DNA of 64,000 bases from Pseudoips prasinana (lineage: Eukaryota > Arthropoda > Insecta > Lepidoptera > Nolidae). Numbering within the stretch: position 1 is the stretch's first letter; the number at the start of each line of letters is the position of its first letter. The DNA lies in the NCBI GenBank assembly GCA_951640165.1, contig OX621252.1, positions 15,149,934 through 15,213,933 of the forward strand. Reading direction: 5' to 3'. This document shows positions 22,568 to 34,886 of the stretch, piece after piece. The notes below the pieces were generated by a model. The model ran no database searches, was not told the origin of the DNA, and was given only the letters and a program-made list of their open reading frames with translations. The position numbers and the translations under genes were made by a program.

Positions 22568-23016
22568 CATACCTTTTTACTATTTATTTACTTTTTTCAG
22601 ATGAATTAAAACAATAACATGAACCGAACTCGTGTAACGATCGACACCATTGCACGATCACCAACTCGACATATAGTACTAATAGAATTATCTATACTCC
22701 GTTAGAGCATTTTCTTTGTACTAAAAGTTGTATTATATTATATTTTCATACCTTTTTACTATTTATTTACATTTTTCCGATGAATTTTCAGTACTGAATT
22801 GATGCCGACTCTTGACCAATAGATGGCGCTGTATGTCCGGAAATTTTATTTTTTATTTTATTTTGTAATAAAAACTATCCTATGTCCTTTCTCAAGTTCC
22901 AAACTATGTCTGTACCAAATTTCACACAAATCGGTTCAGTAGTTTAGGCGTGAAGCAAAGACAGACAGACAGACAGACAGACAGAGTTACTTTCGCATTT
23001 ATAATATTAGTTTGGA
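22568..23016 (-). repeat. Tandem copy of Helitron 5' region, outer
   Basis: Outer partner of the repeat at 22096-22557; it holds the actual 5' end of the element. The (GACA)n run is at about 22965-22985. Confidence 0.8.
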
Positions 23017-23019
23017 TAG

Positions 23020-24490
23020 TTCACTAAATTCGTAACGCGTTACGAGCTGCTACGCCGTAGTTATTTAGAGCTGAATGATTCATTATTGTTGAAGGTCGTC
23101 TTACAAAGAAAGGGACTTTATACAATTAGAGTATTTTCGAGTAAAAACATAAGAAATTCATACTAAAAAGATCACTTTTACATTTGGAATTAAATTCAGT
23201 GAGGCAAAATCTGTTATGCTCTCTTTATCCCTTTCTATTATGTATCAGTGTGTCTATGCGAACAGGTACAAGAATCGCGTGGAAAATTGGTTAAAATAAA
23301 TCAACCGTGATAATAGGTCAATCCCTGATTATTGCAAATTGCATATATAATTTATTCTCTTTACATATACATTATAACACAGAAAATATGTTTAATGATT
23401 TTTTTATTATGTTTGTTTCTGCGAATCCATTATCCTTTATTACTATTCCGACTATAACATTTTCTATGTAGAGGGGCGTTTTTCTGTTTACATGCATTTT
23501 GTATTCACTTTGAAGTCTAAACAAACGTAGTATTACTCAATGAACTTTGTCGACACCATTATGAAGGAAAAAGGGTACTTGTGAGCATTCCATAGTATGT
23601 GAATTCTGTAACAATGGGCTTGCACGGCCCCGCACTCCTGCCACAGAATAAAGTACTCAGTAGAAACATGGTAAAATATAATAGGAAAACAATAAATTAC
23701 ACGAAATACGAGTAGCGTTAAGCGCGTCCAGGTTTCATGGTTTTTAATTTGTGTAACATTGTAATACAATCTTTAAATGAAATAGATAATAACCAAATGG
23801 TTTTTCTACAAGTGATTAGTTTTTTTTCTAATAGTATATATATAATTTCTAGTATCCTTGCTCAGTTTACCCTTCTAAAAAAAATAATGTCTCATTTACT
23901 CATTGTAAAACTTTTCATGATATGAAAATAATTGCCAAATTACCTCTAAAACCTACGTAAATCCAAAAAACAAACAAGTAAGAAAATAAATACGATCCAA
24001 GTGACGGTCTTATCACTAAACCGATGTAATTAAACTCCTTAATAGTATTTTATACAGGAGGCCAATAGCTGCTGGATACTGCTACTTCCCATTCCTACAG
24101 CTCTTCATGGAAACGAATTTTGTTTGGCGGCTGAATTAGCTCTAAGATAAATAACTATAGCGTATTACTATATTCCTTAACACTTCGTAGTGTCTGTACT
24201 GTGTAACATACATACATACTGTGACCCCGTTACTCCCGCGCCGTGCTCTCGAGTGGCGCATTTTTGTCGCTCGGATGTCAAGTTTCTGCTGCACGTTTGC
24301 ACTCTTACGGAATATTGAAATTGTTTCCTTTAATATTGCAACAGTTCCAAGCAACAATAGCATGAGTTTACGAGTAAAGTATATGCATATTAACCTGGTT
24401 CAAGGCCTATAAAAATATTTTCGAAAAATATATCTTTCGCTTGACTCTTTGATACTAAAAAGTTTTAGTGACGAAAAGGAGTTATGTACA
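23020..24490. other. Unassigned AT-rich DNA
   Basis: A GC-rich word near 24220-24270 (TACTCCCGCGCCGTGCTCTC) stands out, but I cannot assign it. No gene was recognised. Confidence 0.4.
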
Positions 24491-24496
24491 TCACAA

Positions 24497-24669
24497 TCAC
24501 ACTGATATTATAAAGCCGAAAGTTTGTGAGTGTGTGAGTTACTTCTTCACGTCTAAACCACTGAAGTGATTGTAATAAAATTTAATATGGAGTTAGTTGA
24601 CACCTTGGATTAACACATAGGCCTTAATTTATAAAGTTTAACGCGGGTAAAACCGCGGGGCACAGCTAG
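24497..24669 (+). mobile_element. Short non-autonomous Helitron
   Basis: Starts TCACACTGATATTATAAAGC after an A and ends with the hairpin CGCGGGTAAAACCGCG, GGCACAGCTAG and T. The GCGAAAG/CCGAAAG-type 5' word puts it with 4226-4392, 38947-39267 and 49021-49209. Confidence 0.75.
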
Positions 24670-24689
24670 TTAATTAATAAACTTAAAGT

Positions 24690-24795
24690 TCTTGAATAGC
24701 GTCACGTGTGGCTAAGACAGTCCTTGTCCTTGCCACTTCGTGTCCCGGGTTTAATTCCCACGCAGGGTAACTATTTGTGTTATCTAAATTATATT
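24690..24795 (+). mobile_element. tRNA-derived SINE head
   Basis: A box-B-like CCCGGGTTTAATTCCC preceded by GCGTCACGTGTGGCTAAGAC, then AACTATTTGTGT as in the 5035-5215 family. Truncated at the 3' side. Confidence 0.4.
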
Positions 24796-24799
24796 TTGT

Positions 24800-25540
24800 A
24801 AAATAACCCAGACATAGGGATTCATTTCCACAAAGAGGGCGTTGCCTTCTAAAACAATAAAAGAAAAAAAAATACACCAATTCTTTATACGAATTTATTC
24901 TGTAAATAATTTTCTTTACTAGTATTAGGCCGTATAAAACAAATATATAAAACAACCGTAACTAAAAAATGTCACAAAATTCAGAACAGATTAAGACAGA
25001 CTTCTTTTTCCAGGATATTAACATAGTAACAGCGTGAATCCGGCGGTACCCTCGTCACGCTAGCACGTGTCCGATGTTTTGATAACTCACAGTACCTATA
25101 TCGAAAAAGGTGACCCTGATAATGGGTCTATTGAAAGAAAATATTGGGCTCTTTCAACTTTTTATTTACCACTTTTGTATCGAAATGTGATTTGCGAAAT
25201 GGTACCTATGCAAGAGAAATAAAGTATAGTTACTTTATTTTTACTGGAATTTAAAAACTAGGATGTTAACAATTCGACTTTATTTTTGTATCTATGTTTG
25301 TTCTTGAATTCTCCATTGGTTGTAAACCCATTTTATTTTTTGATTTTTTTCATGCGATCACCTCGAAAGAAGGCCCTTTCTTTCGAAATGGTCCCATATT
25401 ACTTTACTTAAAATTGTTGTAACAAAAAAAAAAAGTTTTTAAAAGAATTAAAACAGAATTTATATGGGTAATCTCAGCTAAGATATAATGCTAAGATGGT
25501 GGACAACTGATAGTTTGTAGATAATTTCTAAGGAAATTTA
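24800..25540. other. Unassigned AT-rich DNA
   Basis: No recognisable feature beyond a small hairpin near 25365-25390. Confidence 0.4.
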
Positions 25541-25544
25541 TTCA

Positions 25545-25705
25545 GCACTTGGGTATTAACATACACTTGTACTTGTCAAGCTTACAATGCATTACATAAA
25601 CATAGTAGAATATAGTAAAAAAGTGATAAAAAAATATTAACTAGTCCGTCCATGCGGTCTGTCTTATCACATATATTTTTTTTAATCCTTAAATAAATAA
25701 CAAGG
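25545..25705 (-). mobile_element. LINE 3' UTR fragment
   Basis: About 160 bp shared with 39975-40160: TTATTCAGCACTTGGGTAT, CATACACTTGTACTTGTCAA and TAGTCCGTCC. On the minus strand it ends with AAGTGCTGAATAAATTT, an AATAAA-type end, so it is read as the 3' end of a heavily truncated LINE of unknown clade. Confidence 0.5.
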
Positions 25706-25912
25706 TACTAACAATTATGGTAGTCTAATCTTGCTCATCACACAAACGCATGTTTCCTGAGGGTTTGGTGGATACCTCTGATATTCACTTCTTAATTTAT
25801 TGTATTTTCTTGTAGGCGTTGTCTTTGTAAGAAAATCTAAAAAAAAATATGTTAATATACTCAACTCAATCCATTATTTCGTTTGCCGTGGATATCATTT
25901 TTATGCATGAGT

Positions 25913-26020
25913 GATTGAATACAGAGATTAAATAATAAGACAAATTAAATAAATCTATCGTTTTGTCTAAAACGATAGATTTATTCAATTTGTCTTAATA
26001 TTTAATCTCTGTATCCAATC
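25913..26020. repeat. Near-perfect snapback palindrome, about 50-bp arms
   Basis: GATTGAATACAGAGATTAAA and AAATCTATCGTTTT are mirrored on the right after a 4-nt loop (gtct). A few mismatches or indels lie in the outer half. No target duplication is evident. Confidence 0.8.
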
Positions 26021-26465
26021 AATTTTAATATGAAGAAATTATTTTGTACCTTAAATAACAAATATACACACTTATTTTTAGAGAGTTTTGGCGCCAACTC
26101 GGAAAAGGATGTTGTTTTATTTACAAAAACTAGTGTAAATTCGAGTTTTTATGTGTAAATATGGTGGTTTATTAGACATAACATCTTGGTCAACGTACTC
26201 AAGTGGAGGAAAGTGAATTACCCAGAATTGCAATTTTCTATGTTGAATCTAAGACCTCATGTAAGCCTCTAGTAAAGTCTCCACTGCTTTACTGGGGTAG
26301 AACAAGGACTATGTATGACTTGACTGTTAAGGACTTTACTTGACATTTTGTTAATGACGAAAATAAATTAAATAAAAATATATTTTACTCAAGGCTCATA
26401 AGGCCGAACAAGCAAGCCGTAATTACAGAGTTAAAAAAAACTTATCTGTATTATGATGTGAACAA

Positions 26466-26558
26466 ACAATAATAATAATATCCTGGGATATTATTTACAC
26501 ACGGCCATCTGATTCCAAACTAAGCCTAACTTGCACTATGGAAACCAGATAACTAATA
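26466..26558 (-). mobile_element. SINE 3' tail fragment (family A)
   Basis: TATTATTTACACACGGCCATC and CTATGGAAACCAGATAACT are the 3' tail of the SINE seen complete at 51561-51812. It abuts the 5' TC of the next Helitron. Confidence 0.6.
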
Positions 26559-26878
26559 TCTATACATATAATAAAATCGTAGGAAAGTCAAAACTGTACA
26601 TTGAATATTTTTTTAAAGGATACTTGTGGCGTGATCTACAATCGACATCGAACTCAAAAATATAGTTTTTAGAATTTTTGTCCGTTTGTCAATTTGTCTG
26701 TATGTATGTCCGGGCTAAACTCAAAAAGTACTGCATGGATTTACTTCAAATTTTGCATGAATATTACTAAGAGGTCGGGTCAACATATAGGCTACATATT
26801 TTCACGCTATAACCTACGGGGGAGGAGCTGTGATAATTAATAAAATTTAACGCGGGTAAAACCGCGGGGCACAGATAG
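26559..26878 (+). mobile_element. Non-autonomous Helitron, TCTATACATATAATAAAATC family
   Basis: Begins TCTATACATATAATAAAATC after A; ends with the hairpin CGCGGGTAAAACCGCG, GGCACAGATAG and T. The terminal CTAG has mutated to ATAG. Internal sequence is nearly the same as 60274-60593. Confidence 0.8.
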
Positions 26879-26879
26879 T

Positions 26880-28704
26880 ACTACATAAAACACTTTTTTT
26901 TTGTAAATACATACTTATGTAAGATAAATTACACCCAGACTCAGGACAAACAAACAATAACAAAGTTACACTACTAATTTACATGAATGACTTGAATTGT
27001 ACCTACAATGCAAGTTTTAGTTGAAATATTTTCCAAGCAAACTTATATTGACAAACGAGAATTCGCTCAAACATATCATAAAATAGTTACGATGTTTAAA
27101 TGGGAGTTGTAGAGGAATTCGTTAAGTTTTCTATCAAACTTTATACAAAGTGCAGTAAGTTGCAGTCCTCTATAAAGCTATTACGTCACATTCACATTTT
27201 ATATTTAGTAGGAGCCACAGAAATACGGCTGGCATCTGGTAGCAGCAAAACTACATAACCTACCTATAATATCAGTTTTGAGAAACTCCCTAATGACACG
27301 TAAAATCCGAAATTGGTAAGATAAAATGAAGTTACCAAACAAACCCTAATACTGCACAGCACACATCCTATGTATATAAGTAAGGTTGAAATAACCTCAA
27401 TTTCACCAACAAGATCCTCGGTAATGTGTTGCGAATGGTACGGGTTGATAAGGAAAAACGGGTAAATAAGGAATCGTGAGAGGCTACCAAGCCCGGAAAG
27501 GGTCAGCGGGAGGGGGGTCATCCGGCGGATACACCGCAGTCCAGTGATGTATCTCATACCCGCAGGGCTGAGACCACTTTTATAAAACATTCAAACTTAT
27601 ACGGGCTAATAACAAGTTTCCAGATCACTCGAACACATAAAAAATTTCAAGGCAATTGAGACGATTAGCGTCATCATGTTAAAAGAAAATTCACAAATCT
27701 CAGCGATTTCCCGTGAGAAGTTTTCCACTTACATTTTGAAGTAAAACTAGCAAGTTTCTTAGAAAATTGGATTCTTTTTCAAACGTAGCGTGGAATGAAA
27801 CTAATTTGAAACGTACTTATTATATACTTTTCTAGGCAGAAATGTAAGTTACATTTTAATATGAAAATGAAAGACGACGTTAAATTCAAGCACTTCATTG
27901 AGGACGAGTCGCGATCTCAAGATTGTAATAATAATAAAATTTTCTTTTTGATCCACGAGACGTATGAATAATGAAATTTTGATATCAATTCGCCACCGTC
28001 GAAATCCCGAGAGATAGTGCTTTCAAAACAACTTTGATTTCCTCCCGGCATAGTCAAAGGAGCTTACCGAGAAACAGCGACGAAAGAAAGAAAGAAATAA
28101 AAAATGCACAGAAACACGGAGGTCGGAGTTTTTCCTGTCACCGGGCACAAACAATGCCTTCATTGTAAGGTTTGCGGGGCCCCGCGGCCCCCGCCCCCTC
28201 GCAGTACAGCCGAGGAAACGAGCATCTTTTGTTTCCATCCCCGCGCCCCGTACGGAAACGAGAGCTTTGAACCCGCGGTCATCTGTTTACATCACGCCAG
28301 CTAAAAAAAAAGACATCCGATTATTTGTTCTGCAGACGACAGAACAAGCGACCGTTATTATACCAGGAAAAATTAGGAAAAGTCAATAGCTACGGAAGAA
28401 CATTTACTTATCATAATGATCGGTTTTAACAAAGAATATAATATAAATAATTTACTTTTTTACCATAATGTTTCTTCAAGATAAAATATGGCTGCTTAAT
28501 TAAAAAGGTCGAAGAGATATTTTTGTGAAGTGGAGAGACTACGTCGCAAATATATTTTTTGTTAATTGATATTATTGTCGATCACAGAACGGATGCTGTA
28601 TATTTATTAAGGATAAAAAGTTATGTATACGTTGAGTGCTTTAATATTCAACCTTACTTAATACAGTTTTTAAAGATATATATATGACACTCAAATATAT
28701 ACTT
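26880..28704. other. Unassigned DNA with two GC-rich patches
   Basis: GC-rich patches at about 27465-27560 and 28130-28275 have open frames on both strands, as GC-rich DNA does, but no recognisable domain. The second contains CGGTAAGC on the minus strand, a possible splice donor. Neither is supported well enough to call a gene. Confidence 0.35.
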
Positions 28705-28772
28705 ACCGGGTACGTAAGGTCCATAATAATAACATACTGTTTTGTTATTATTATGGACCTTACGTACCCGGT
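28705..28772. repeat. Perfect snapback palindrome, 30-bp arms
   Basis: Left arm 28705-28734 (starts ACCGGGTACGTAAGGTCC) pairs perfectly with 28743-28772 across an 8-nt loop. No flanking duplication. Confidence 0.9.
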
Positions 28773-29096
28773 CCAAATCGATAGCGTCAATCAAGGTGTC
28801 GTGGTCCTAACCCACAAGTGATATCGGCCCATAGGCAAGCGTTAAGCTGAACAACAAAGAGTTACTTTTTTAACTTATAGCAAGTTAAGATAATACTTCT
28901 TTTTTCAGCAATATATTATTAGAAACACAACTATATTCCGGACCTCCTAGCAAAGGATTGGAGTATGAAATAACAGTGTTGAAAATGTGGTCAGTGTACA
29001 CAAGGAATCATACGCACTGGTACCATGCGATAAATTGTGTGTATTATGATTCGTAGGAGCGAGATTAACACTTTGAGCACTACGCTACATATTAAA

Positions 29097-29350
29097 CAAT
29101 ATCCTAGGACATTATTCACACACGGCCATCTGATCCCAAACTAAGCAGAGCTTGTAGTATGGAAACCAGATAACTGATGTACCACATAAACTACCCACTT
29201 TTCTGTAAATTTATTGTAAATACATACTAATATTGATAATTACACCCAGACATTTACAAACAGACATTTGATGCAAACAAATATCTGTCCTGAGTGGGAA
29301 TCGAACCCTCCAATCAGTCCGTCAAAAACACGTAAGTATCTAACCATAGA
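29097..29350 (-). mobile_element. tRNA-derived SINE, family A
   Basis: On the minus strand a head with box-B-like GGTTCGATTCCCACTC is followed by GGACAGATATTTG, the ACCCAGA-type middle and the tail CTGGTTTCCATAC through GATCAGATGGCCGTGTG. Closely related to 51561-51812. Confidence 0.65.
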
Positions 29351-30021
29351 CGCAGCGTCGTACCGTCGGCAGATATCTTGCTACGGTAAGAGATTAAGCC
29401 AGGTTTGTAGTTATCCATCCACTGATTGACCACACGTCTAATTGCTTAACATTGGCGTTCAATTTACGGATTGGCGAAGACAAATGGCTATAAGGACTTC
29501 ATCTCTTAATAACCATTTTGAACAACATTTTTTATAAATAAATACTCCATTTACCCAAAGCTCTGTAGATGGAGTGGACCCCCGACAGCGTTCTCTCAAA
29601 AACAAACAAAGGTTTTTTTCCTCTAGTAATGCACTCAGAACTCTGTATCAGAGACAAGGAATAATAAATTACATTTTTCCTCAGCATTCAGTCCGCTCAT
29701 TTAGATATGAAAAAATAACGCATCGAAGCTGAGGACCGTTTCAGAACATCTTATTTATTCAAAGAGCTGACAGTACTCCGCTTCGGGATCAATTTAGTCT
29801 AAGCTTTGAAGATTTTTATACAAAAAAAATGTAGCTTTATAGCAAAAGTTAACGAAATTAATAAAAAATGAACGTTTGCTTTACACTGCTCTGTGAAAAG
29901 TTATTTGCGTTGGAAAAATATCTGAACACCACGTTGATATAGTGGAAAATTTCTCGTAGCGAATGTTTTACTTAAACATTCACTATGGGTTATTATATTT
30001 TTCTTATATTGATTTGCAATC
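29351..30021. other. Unassigned AT-rich DNA
   Basis: No recognisable feature. Confidence 0.35.
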
Positions 30022-30280
30022 AGGCTCTCATAAATGCTCTCACCGGTGCGTAAGTGATCGGCGAGGTTAAGCAACTAGGCTCCCGGTCAGTTCGTAGATG
30101 GGTGACCACCAATATGGTTTATTTTTGAGTGCCTTGCTTGCTTTGGAAGGCACGCTAAGCAGTCGGTCCCTGTTGTAGTCATTAGACAACAGTCGTTAAA
30201 CCATGTCAGAGGCCTGACGGGCGCGGCGGCTTGAACAACACTGACACTAATCACTGCCCATACGACAGGTAGTGAGTAGT
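30022..30280 (+). mobile_element. 5S-rRNA-derived SINE
   Basis: The head reads GTAAGTGATCGGCGAGGTTA, then AGATGGGTGACCACC; the body (GGCACGCTAAGCAGTCGGTC) and the tail (CATACGACAGGTAGTGAGTAG) follow. Full length, moderately diverged. Confidence 0.8.
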
Positions 30281-30344
30281 AGATTTCACTTTAGCCCTTC
30301 AAAATCCAATTTCACTCGGTAACGGTACAACCTTATGAATAAAA

Positions 30345-30869
30345 CTAGCTGTGCCCCGCGGTTTTACCCGCGTTAAATTTTATAATATATGGCAGCTCTT
30401 CCCCCGTATGTAATAGTTTGATAATATATCGCCTATATGTTGACCCGACCTCTTAGTAATATTCATGCAAAATTTGAAGTAAATCCATGCACTACTTTTT
30501 GATTTTAGCCCGGACATACATACAGATAAACAGACATAAATTCTAAAAACTATAATTTGGGCTTCGATATCGAATATATATCACGCCCCAGGTATCCTTT
30601 TAAAAAAAATATTCAATGTACAGTTTCGACTTTCCTACAATTTAGCCTATAAGTGGACCCGACCTCTCCGTAATATTCATGCAAAATTTGAAGTAAATCC
30701 ATGCACTACTTTTTGAGTTTAGCCCGGAAATACATACAGTCAAACAGACAAAAATTCTAAAAAGTAGAATTGGCCTTCGATATCGAATGTGTATCACGCC
30801 CCAAGTATCCTTTTTAAAAATATTCAATGTACAGTTTTGGCTTTCCTACGATTTTATAATATGTAAAGA
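30345..30869 (-). mobile_element. Helitron with internal tandem duplication
   Basis: On the minus strand it starts TCTTTACATATTATAAAATC after A (30869) and ends with the hairpin CGCGGGTAAAACCGCG, GGCACAGCTAG and T (30345). A segment of about 214 bp is present twice in tandem (for example GACCCGACCTCT at 30442 and 30656), which explains a length of 525 bp against about 320 bp for its relatives. Confidence 0.8.
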
Positions 30870-31020
30870 TTTCCAATCCTCAAATGGGGAAGCTGTTTTG
30901 TATATTCTCGTATTACCGCAGAGCGACGGTAGCACAAAAGGTCCCTAGACCCCCATCGTTACGTACAATTCTTCTTCTACTTAAATCAGAGTCTTTTGTT
31001 GGTTAACTTGATATATTTAT

Positions 31021-31063
31021 AAATTATTTAGTCAAATTAGAGACGAAATTGACTAAATAATTT
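31021..31063. repeat. Inverted repeat, 15-bp arms
   Basis: AAATTATTTAGTCAA (31021-31035) is mirrored at 31049-31063. A second pair (ACTACTATCTGA, 31072-31083 and 31136-31147) encloses a third (GTCTAA, TTTAGAC). Confidence 0.75.
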
Positions 31064-31125
31064 CTGAGTTTACTACTATCTGAATTACAGCGGTCGTCTA
31101 AATTTATTTAGACACGGTAGCTTAG

Positions 31126-31250
31126 ACGCGGTAGCTCAGATAGTAGTGAACTTGCCTTCAGATCCAAAGGTCGCCGGTTCGATCCTCGCTCAAGGCAAAT
31201 ATTTGTGTTCATGAACATGTCTAATTATCTTCATCTGGATATTTTCTGTG
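31126..31250 (+). mobile_element. tRNA-derived SINE head
   Basis: GCGGTAGCTCAGATAGTAG (box A-like) and GCCGGTTCGATCCTCGC (box B-like) at the usual spacing, followed by AAATATTTGTGTTCATGAAC. The acceptor stem is not complementary, so this is a SINE and not a tRNA gene. Confidence 0.6.
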
Positions 31251-31260
31251 TATTGTACGT

Positions 31261-31361
31261 ACACGCAGCTACCCCAGTCTGTCAAATTTATTTTATAGAT
31301 TTTCAACTTTATCACAAAAGCATAAGTTTCACTGTGATGTAGCTTGATGTGCTGGCGTCTG
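31261..31361 (+). mobile_element. 135-bp MITE family, truncated copy
   Basis: The right end GATGTGCTGGCGTCTG plus TA and the centre TTTTATAGATTTTCAACTTT are intact; the left end is shortened and altered, and part of the right arm is deleted. Confidence 0.7.
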
Positions 31362-31364
31362 TAC

Positions 31365-33714
31365 TTATACATTAATAAAAAACAGTAAAAATATATTTCT
31401 GTTAGTTGACTTGTAGGTATAGCAAAAGCTTCGTTTAGTTTGAACTTAATCGCGCTGTGTGATAATTATATCCTGGATAGGTATATATTTATTTATTTAA
31501 TTCATTATCAAATAATGTTAATATTATTATCATTTGAAAATGTGTTCCATCCTTGTTTAAGGAGTATTTACTCACATTCATGTTTACGTTTCTGTGTTTC
31601 TCACTTTTACTTTTATCCAAATTTAAATGTTTATTTTTAGATTAAGTTTAATATGCATTAGTAGTAGTATATAGTATTATTAGTGTTTAGTTTATTAAGT
31701 GATAATTTTTTTCCGAATGTTGTATACATCTGTAGAGTATACAAAATTCGGACTTTGTCTTCATCGCGGTTTCACGTATTTTTATTTGTCAATATTTAAA
31801 CGGACCATAAATAAACCAAAATAGTATAAATAAAATTCGAGTTTTAACAAGATTAAGAACACTCGAAACTAACTTATGACGTCATTTGTAAGTAAGTCAT
31901 AGGGGCTCCTTACTAACAGGCATTTTGCGTTAAAGTATCAGAAAATCCCGACTTTATCTCCGCCAAGAATTTAAAACGCTTTTGACTTGAAACATTATCA
32001 GCCGATTCTAAATATTGTTTTGCTGTCTATCTTACATTTGTGCCTATTTGTTATTAAGTTTGCTATCTTCAATAAATTATGAAACGAAAAACCACCAATC
32101 AAATGAAAAAAAAATCATTTAAACTTGGCTCATTCGTTTTGTTGTTATAGACATGGGTTTGTCTGTTGTGTATACTACGTAGCTACTAACAATATTTTTA
32201 ACATCTACTTATAAGATGTTAAAAAAATTAAGTAGTATACACAAAAAAAGAATAGACAACTTTAAAATACACTATCAATATAATTTAAAACAAACGGAAC
32301 ATCAAAATCAACGTCAACTCTGTGGTAAAAAATGGCAAATAACAATTTCTCGTAAAAATTATCTCTATTTTAGCGCGCGCGTAATTAAATAAAATGAATA
32401 TCAGATACGTTCATAACAACGCCAATCGGAATTTATGCGTTTAAATTTACGTTGATAGTTGATATTTCTTTGTTTAATTTCAAATAGCGAAATATTAATT
32501 AAATTGGAAATTGTAGGGATATGTATGGCACAACAAAAATTCATTTTACCCGCCAAATAAAAGAACCCGATCTTTTATTTAATAATTTGAAAAACCACAT
32601 CATTTCCCGGAAATCTTTTTGATCTAGTGTGGATATGACTCGCAATTTAAGTTTCTGTTACCCAGTTTTGTTTACTGTACAACATGCAAGAAGTCAGGCT
32701 CACTTAGATTTAATAAGGTTGACACTAATTAACTAGTTACTTACGAAATAAACTACTTAATATAAAATTACTGTTATTCTATTTTGAGTAGTTTAAAAAT
32801 GATTAGTAGTAAAACTAGGACTTGCGAATTATTACGTTGTTTTTTATGGTATACGAAAAAAATAATATTAGTGTTTTTACTGCGTGTGTAATTATGTTTT
32901 TATTGTACCGATAGAAAAAAAAACTTGCTCACCGCATCCAAGAAAAAAAATTGTTCTATTTAAATCTGCTTGTTGGTATTATCTACGACTAGTTGACCTT
33001 TCTACTTCGACTGGGTTCCAAATTGTGTATGAAATCCAGTGACCGAAGGAAAGGCTATAACAGTTTTCGTATAAATAGCAGCACGACAAGGAAATCCTAT
33101 AAGCCTGCTGGGAAATTTATCCCACTCAGGTTCCATTATATTCTGAGCAGTTTAGAAATTATAAATGTGGAATGTTGCGACTTTAGGTATTAACATATGC
33201 TTTTAAACGGTTAGTATATGTCGTAGGTATAAAACGCTGAATTAGATCAAACTTAAGCCTTGGAAGTCCGGTAAAGTAGCGAAAGCCTAACTGTAATAAA
33301 CGTAATGTTGAAAAACCTCTGCAATTCTAAATTCCAATGTACAGACAGTAGTACAAACAGTCTAAAATATAATATGCTTAGATTTGCTGTCCATACACAA
33401 TGATTTTGAACTGAATATTACATAATATGGGTAATATATTTTATATATTGTCCATAGAGTGATTATTGGTCTTACTATAATAATTATATTATCACAACTT
33501 TAAGACCTGTATCGATGAAGCCCTCATAAATTTTATAAAATATCATAAGTACAACCTGTTTTCCACAACTTTCACCCAATTTTCCCACTTTTTTCTACTA
33601 ATAGATTTCAGAAACAGTTCAAACAATTAAATTTTTAAAAATAACAACCAACCTACTTGTGACGTTACCTTTCCTTTTGTTAGATTCCAAGGATATAAAC
33701 CGATAATATTTCTA
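31365..33714. other. Unassigned AT-rich DNA
   Basis: A partial inverted repeat lies at about 32167-32252 (TTGTGTATACTAC and TTTTTAACATCT mirrored). Otherwise no gene or repeat is recognised in 2.3 kb. Confidence 0.4.
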
Positions 33715-34551
33715 CAGATAGATAGATAGATACACTTTATTGCACAAACTATAAAAAACATTTTACAAAAAAAAAACTTAATATTTAAATAATGTACAAT
33801 TGGCGGTCTTATCGCATAATAGCGATTTCTTCCAGACAACCGTAGGATGGACTAGCATAATTGAAAATGACAGGCAGCTGATAGTGTACCGTCGTCAGTT
33901 CTGAGTGTAGTGTCCTAACCTAATAATGAATATACTACATAGATTAATGTACTTACATACATTCATATTCATACATAAACAAATATAATAAACTAATAAA
34001 TATTACATAATTCCATAACTAAATAAATAAATTTATATTAAAAATAAAAACGGAAATTAAATAAATTGTCAAGTAGCAGGACTAATCTAAATATTAACGT
34101 AAGTAGTGGTTTTTCACCATATTTTTAAACGATGTTATATTTTGAGCACGTCGTATTGGCACTGGTAGTGCATTCCACAGTCTAGTTGCTTGTACAGTAA
34201 AAGACTTATCTAGGAAATCTGTATAGTGCACCGGCATTGTAAGCTTCAAATTTTCTGATGATCTCAAAGACCTCAAATGTGAATCACGTAGGAATTCAAA
34301 TCGTTCCTTAAGGTAGTGGGGGCTAGCGGGATTGAACAAAATATTGTAAAGTATGGATAGAATGCGAGTATTTCGGCGGAGTCTTATGGGAAGCCACTTG
34401 AGTTTTTTGCGAAATTCGGATGCATGATCATATTTTCGAAGACCAAATATGAATCGTATGCAGAAGTTTTGAAGACGCTCAAGTTTGTCAAGCTTGTCCT
34501 CCGTAAGATTGAGATAGCTGGCATCTGCGTAGTCAAGGACTGGGAGACAGA
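33715..34551 (-). pseudogene. 5'-truncated LINE with (TCTA)n tail
   Basis: One open frame runs on the minus strand from about 34551 to the stop at 34094: VLDYADASYLNLTEDKLDKL, RLQNFCIRFIFGLRK, LKWLPIRLRR, FTVQATRLWNALPVPIRR and MVKNHYLR. This is the C-terminal third of a Jockey/CR1-type reverse transcriptase. A 3' UTR follows and ends in a GATA/TCTA microsatellite (33715-33732), the usual LINE tail. The catalytic domain is missing. The intact frame over about 150 codons suggests a fairly recent insertion. Confidence 0.75.
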
Positions 34552-34886
34552 TATATTAATTTGTAACAATTATTGTATTTATCATTCAGTAATTGATTCC
34601 AATTTGTTTGCTGGCAACCCTCCCAGGCAGACTTGTCAATCTTGTATTGTTTTCTTGTTTATCTTTTGAGCGAATTTGGTCTTGAATATTCATTGAATTA
34701 TTTTTGAAAATTGTATCTTAATGTTTTATTAATCATAACATTCGTTTATAAAATGTAATATTGTAAGAGTTAGCAAATGGGGCAATTGCCGTTTTTCGTT
34801 TGGTTAACAATATATAGAAAAACTGTAGGAAAAATGGAGATCGGGAGATAAGATGTGGAAGTTCCTGTTAATGGTGGAAGCGTATA

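Larger units (their letters stand above)
20540..23016 (-). mobile_element. Helitron with helicase remnant and duplicated 5' region
   Basis: On the minus strand the 5' end is TCCAAACTAATATTATAAAT after an A (23016). The 3' end is a hairpin (CGCGAACGAAGTCGCG) followed by GGCAAAAGTTAG and T (20540). The 5' region is present twice in tandem (22568-23016 and about 22096-22557, period about 460-470 bp), each starting TCCAAACTAATATTATAAAT. Downstream lies a PIF1-type helicase remnant without any Rep/HUH endonuclease part. It therefore looks like a deleted descendant of an autonomous Helitron. Confidence 0.7.

Noticed and set aside
22493..22985. GACA repeats considered as a CRISPR-like or satellite array
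   Set aside because: They are short microsatellite runs inside the duplicated Helitron 5' region; no spacers of regular size exist.
28023..28304. Open frames on both strands in a GC-rich patch
   Set aside because: Both strands are open because stops are rare in GC-rich DNA; Pro/Arg-rich composition and no domain or clear splice pattern.
31126..31200. Possible tRNA gene (box A and box B present)
   Set aside because: No acceptor-stem pairing and followed by SINE body sequence; it is a tRNA-derived SINE head.
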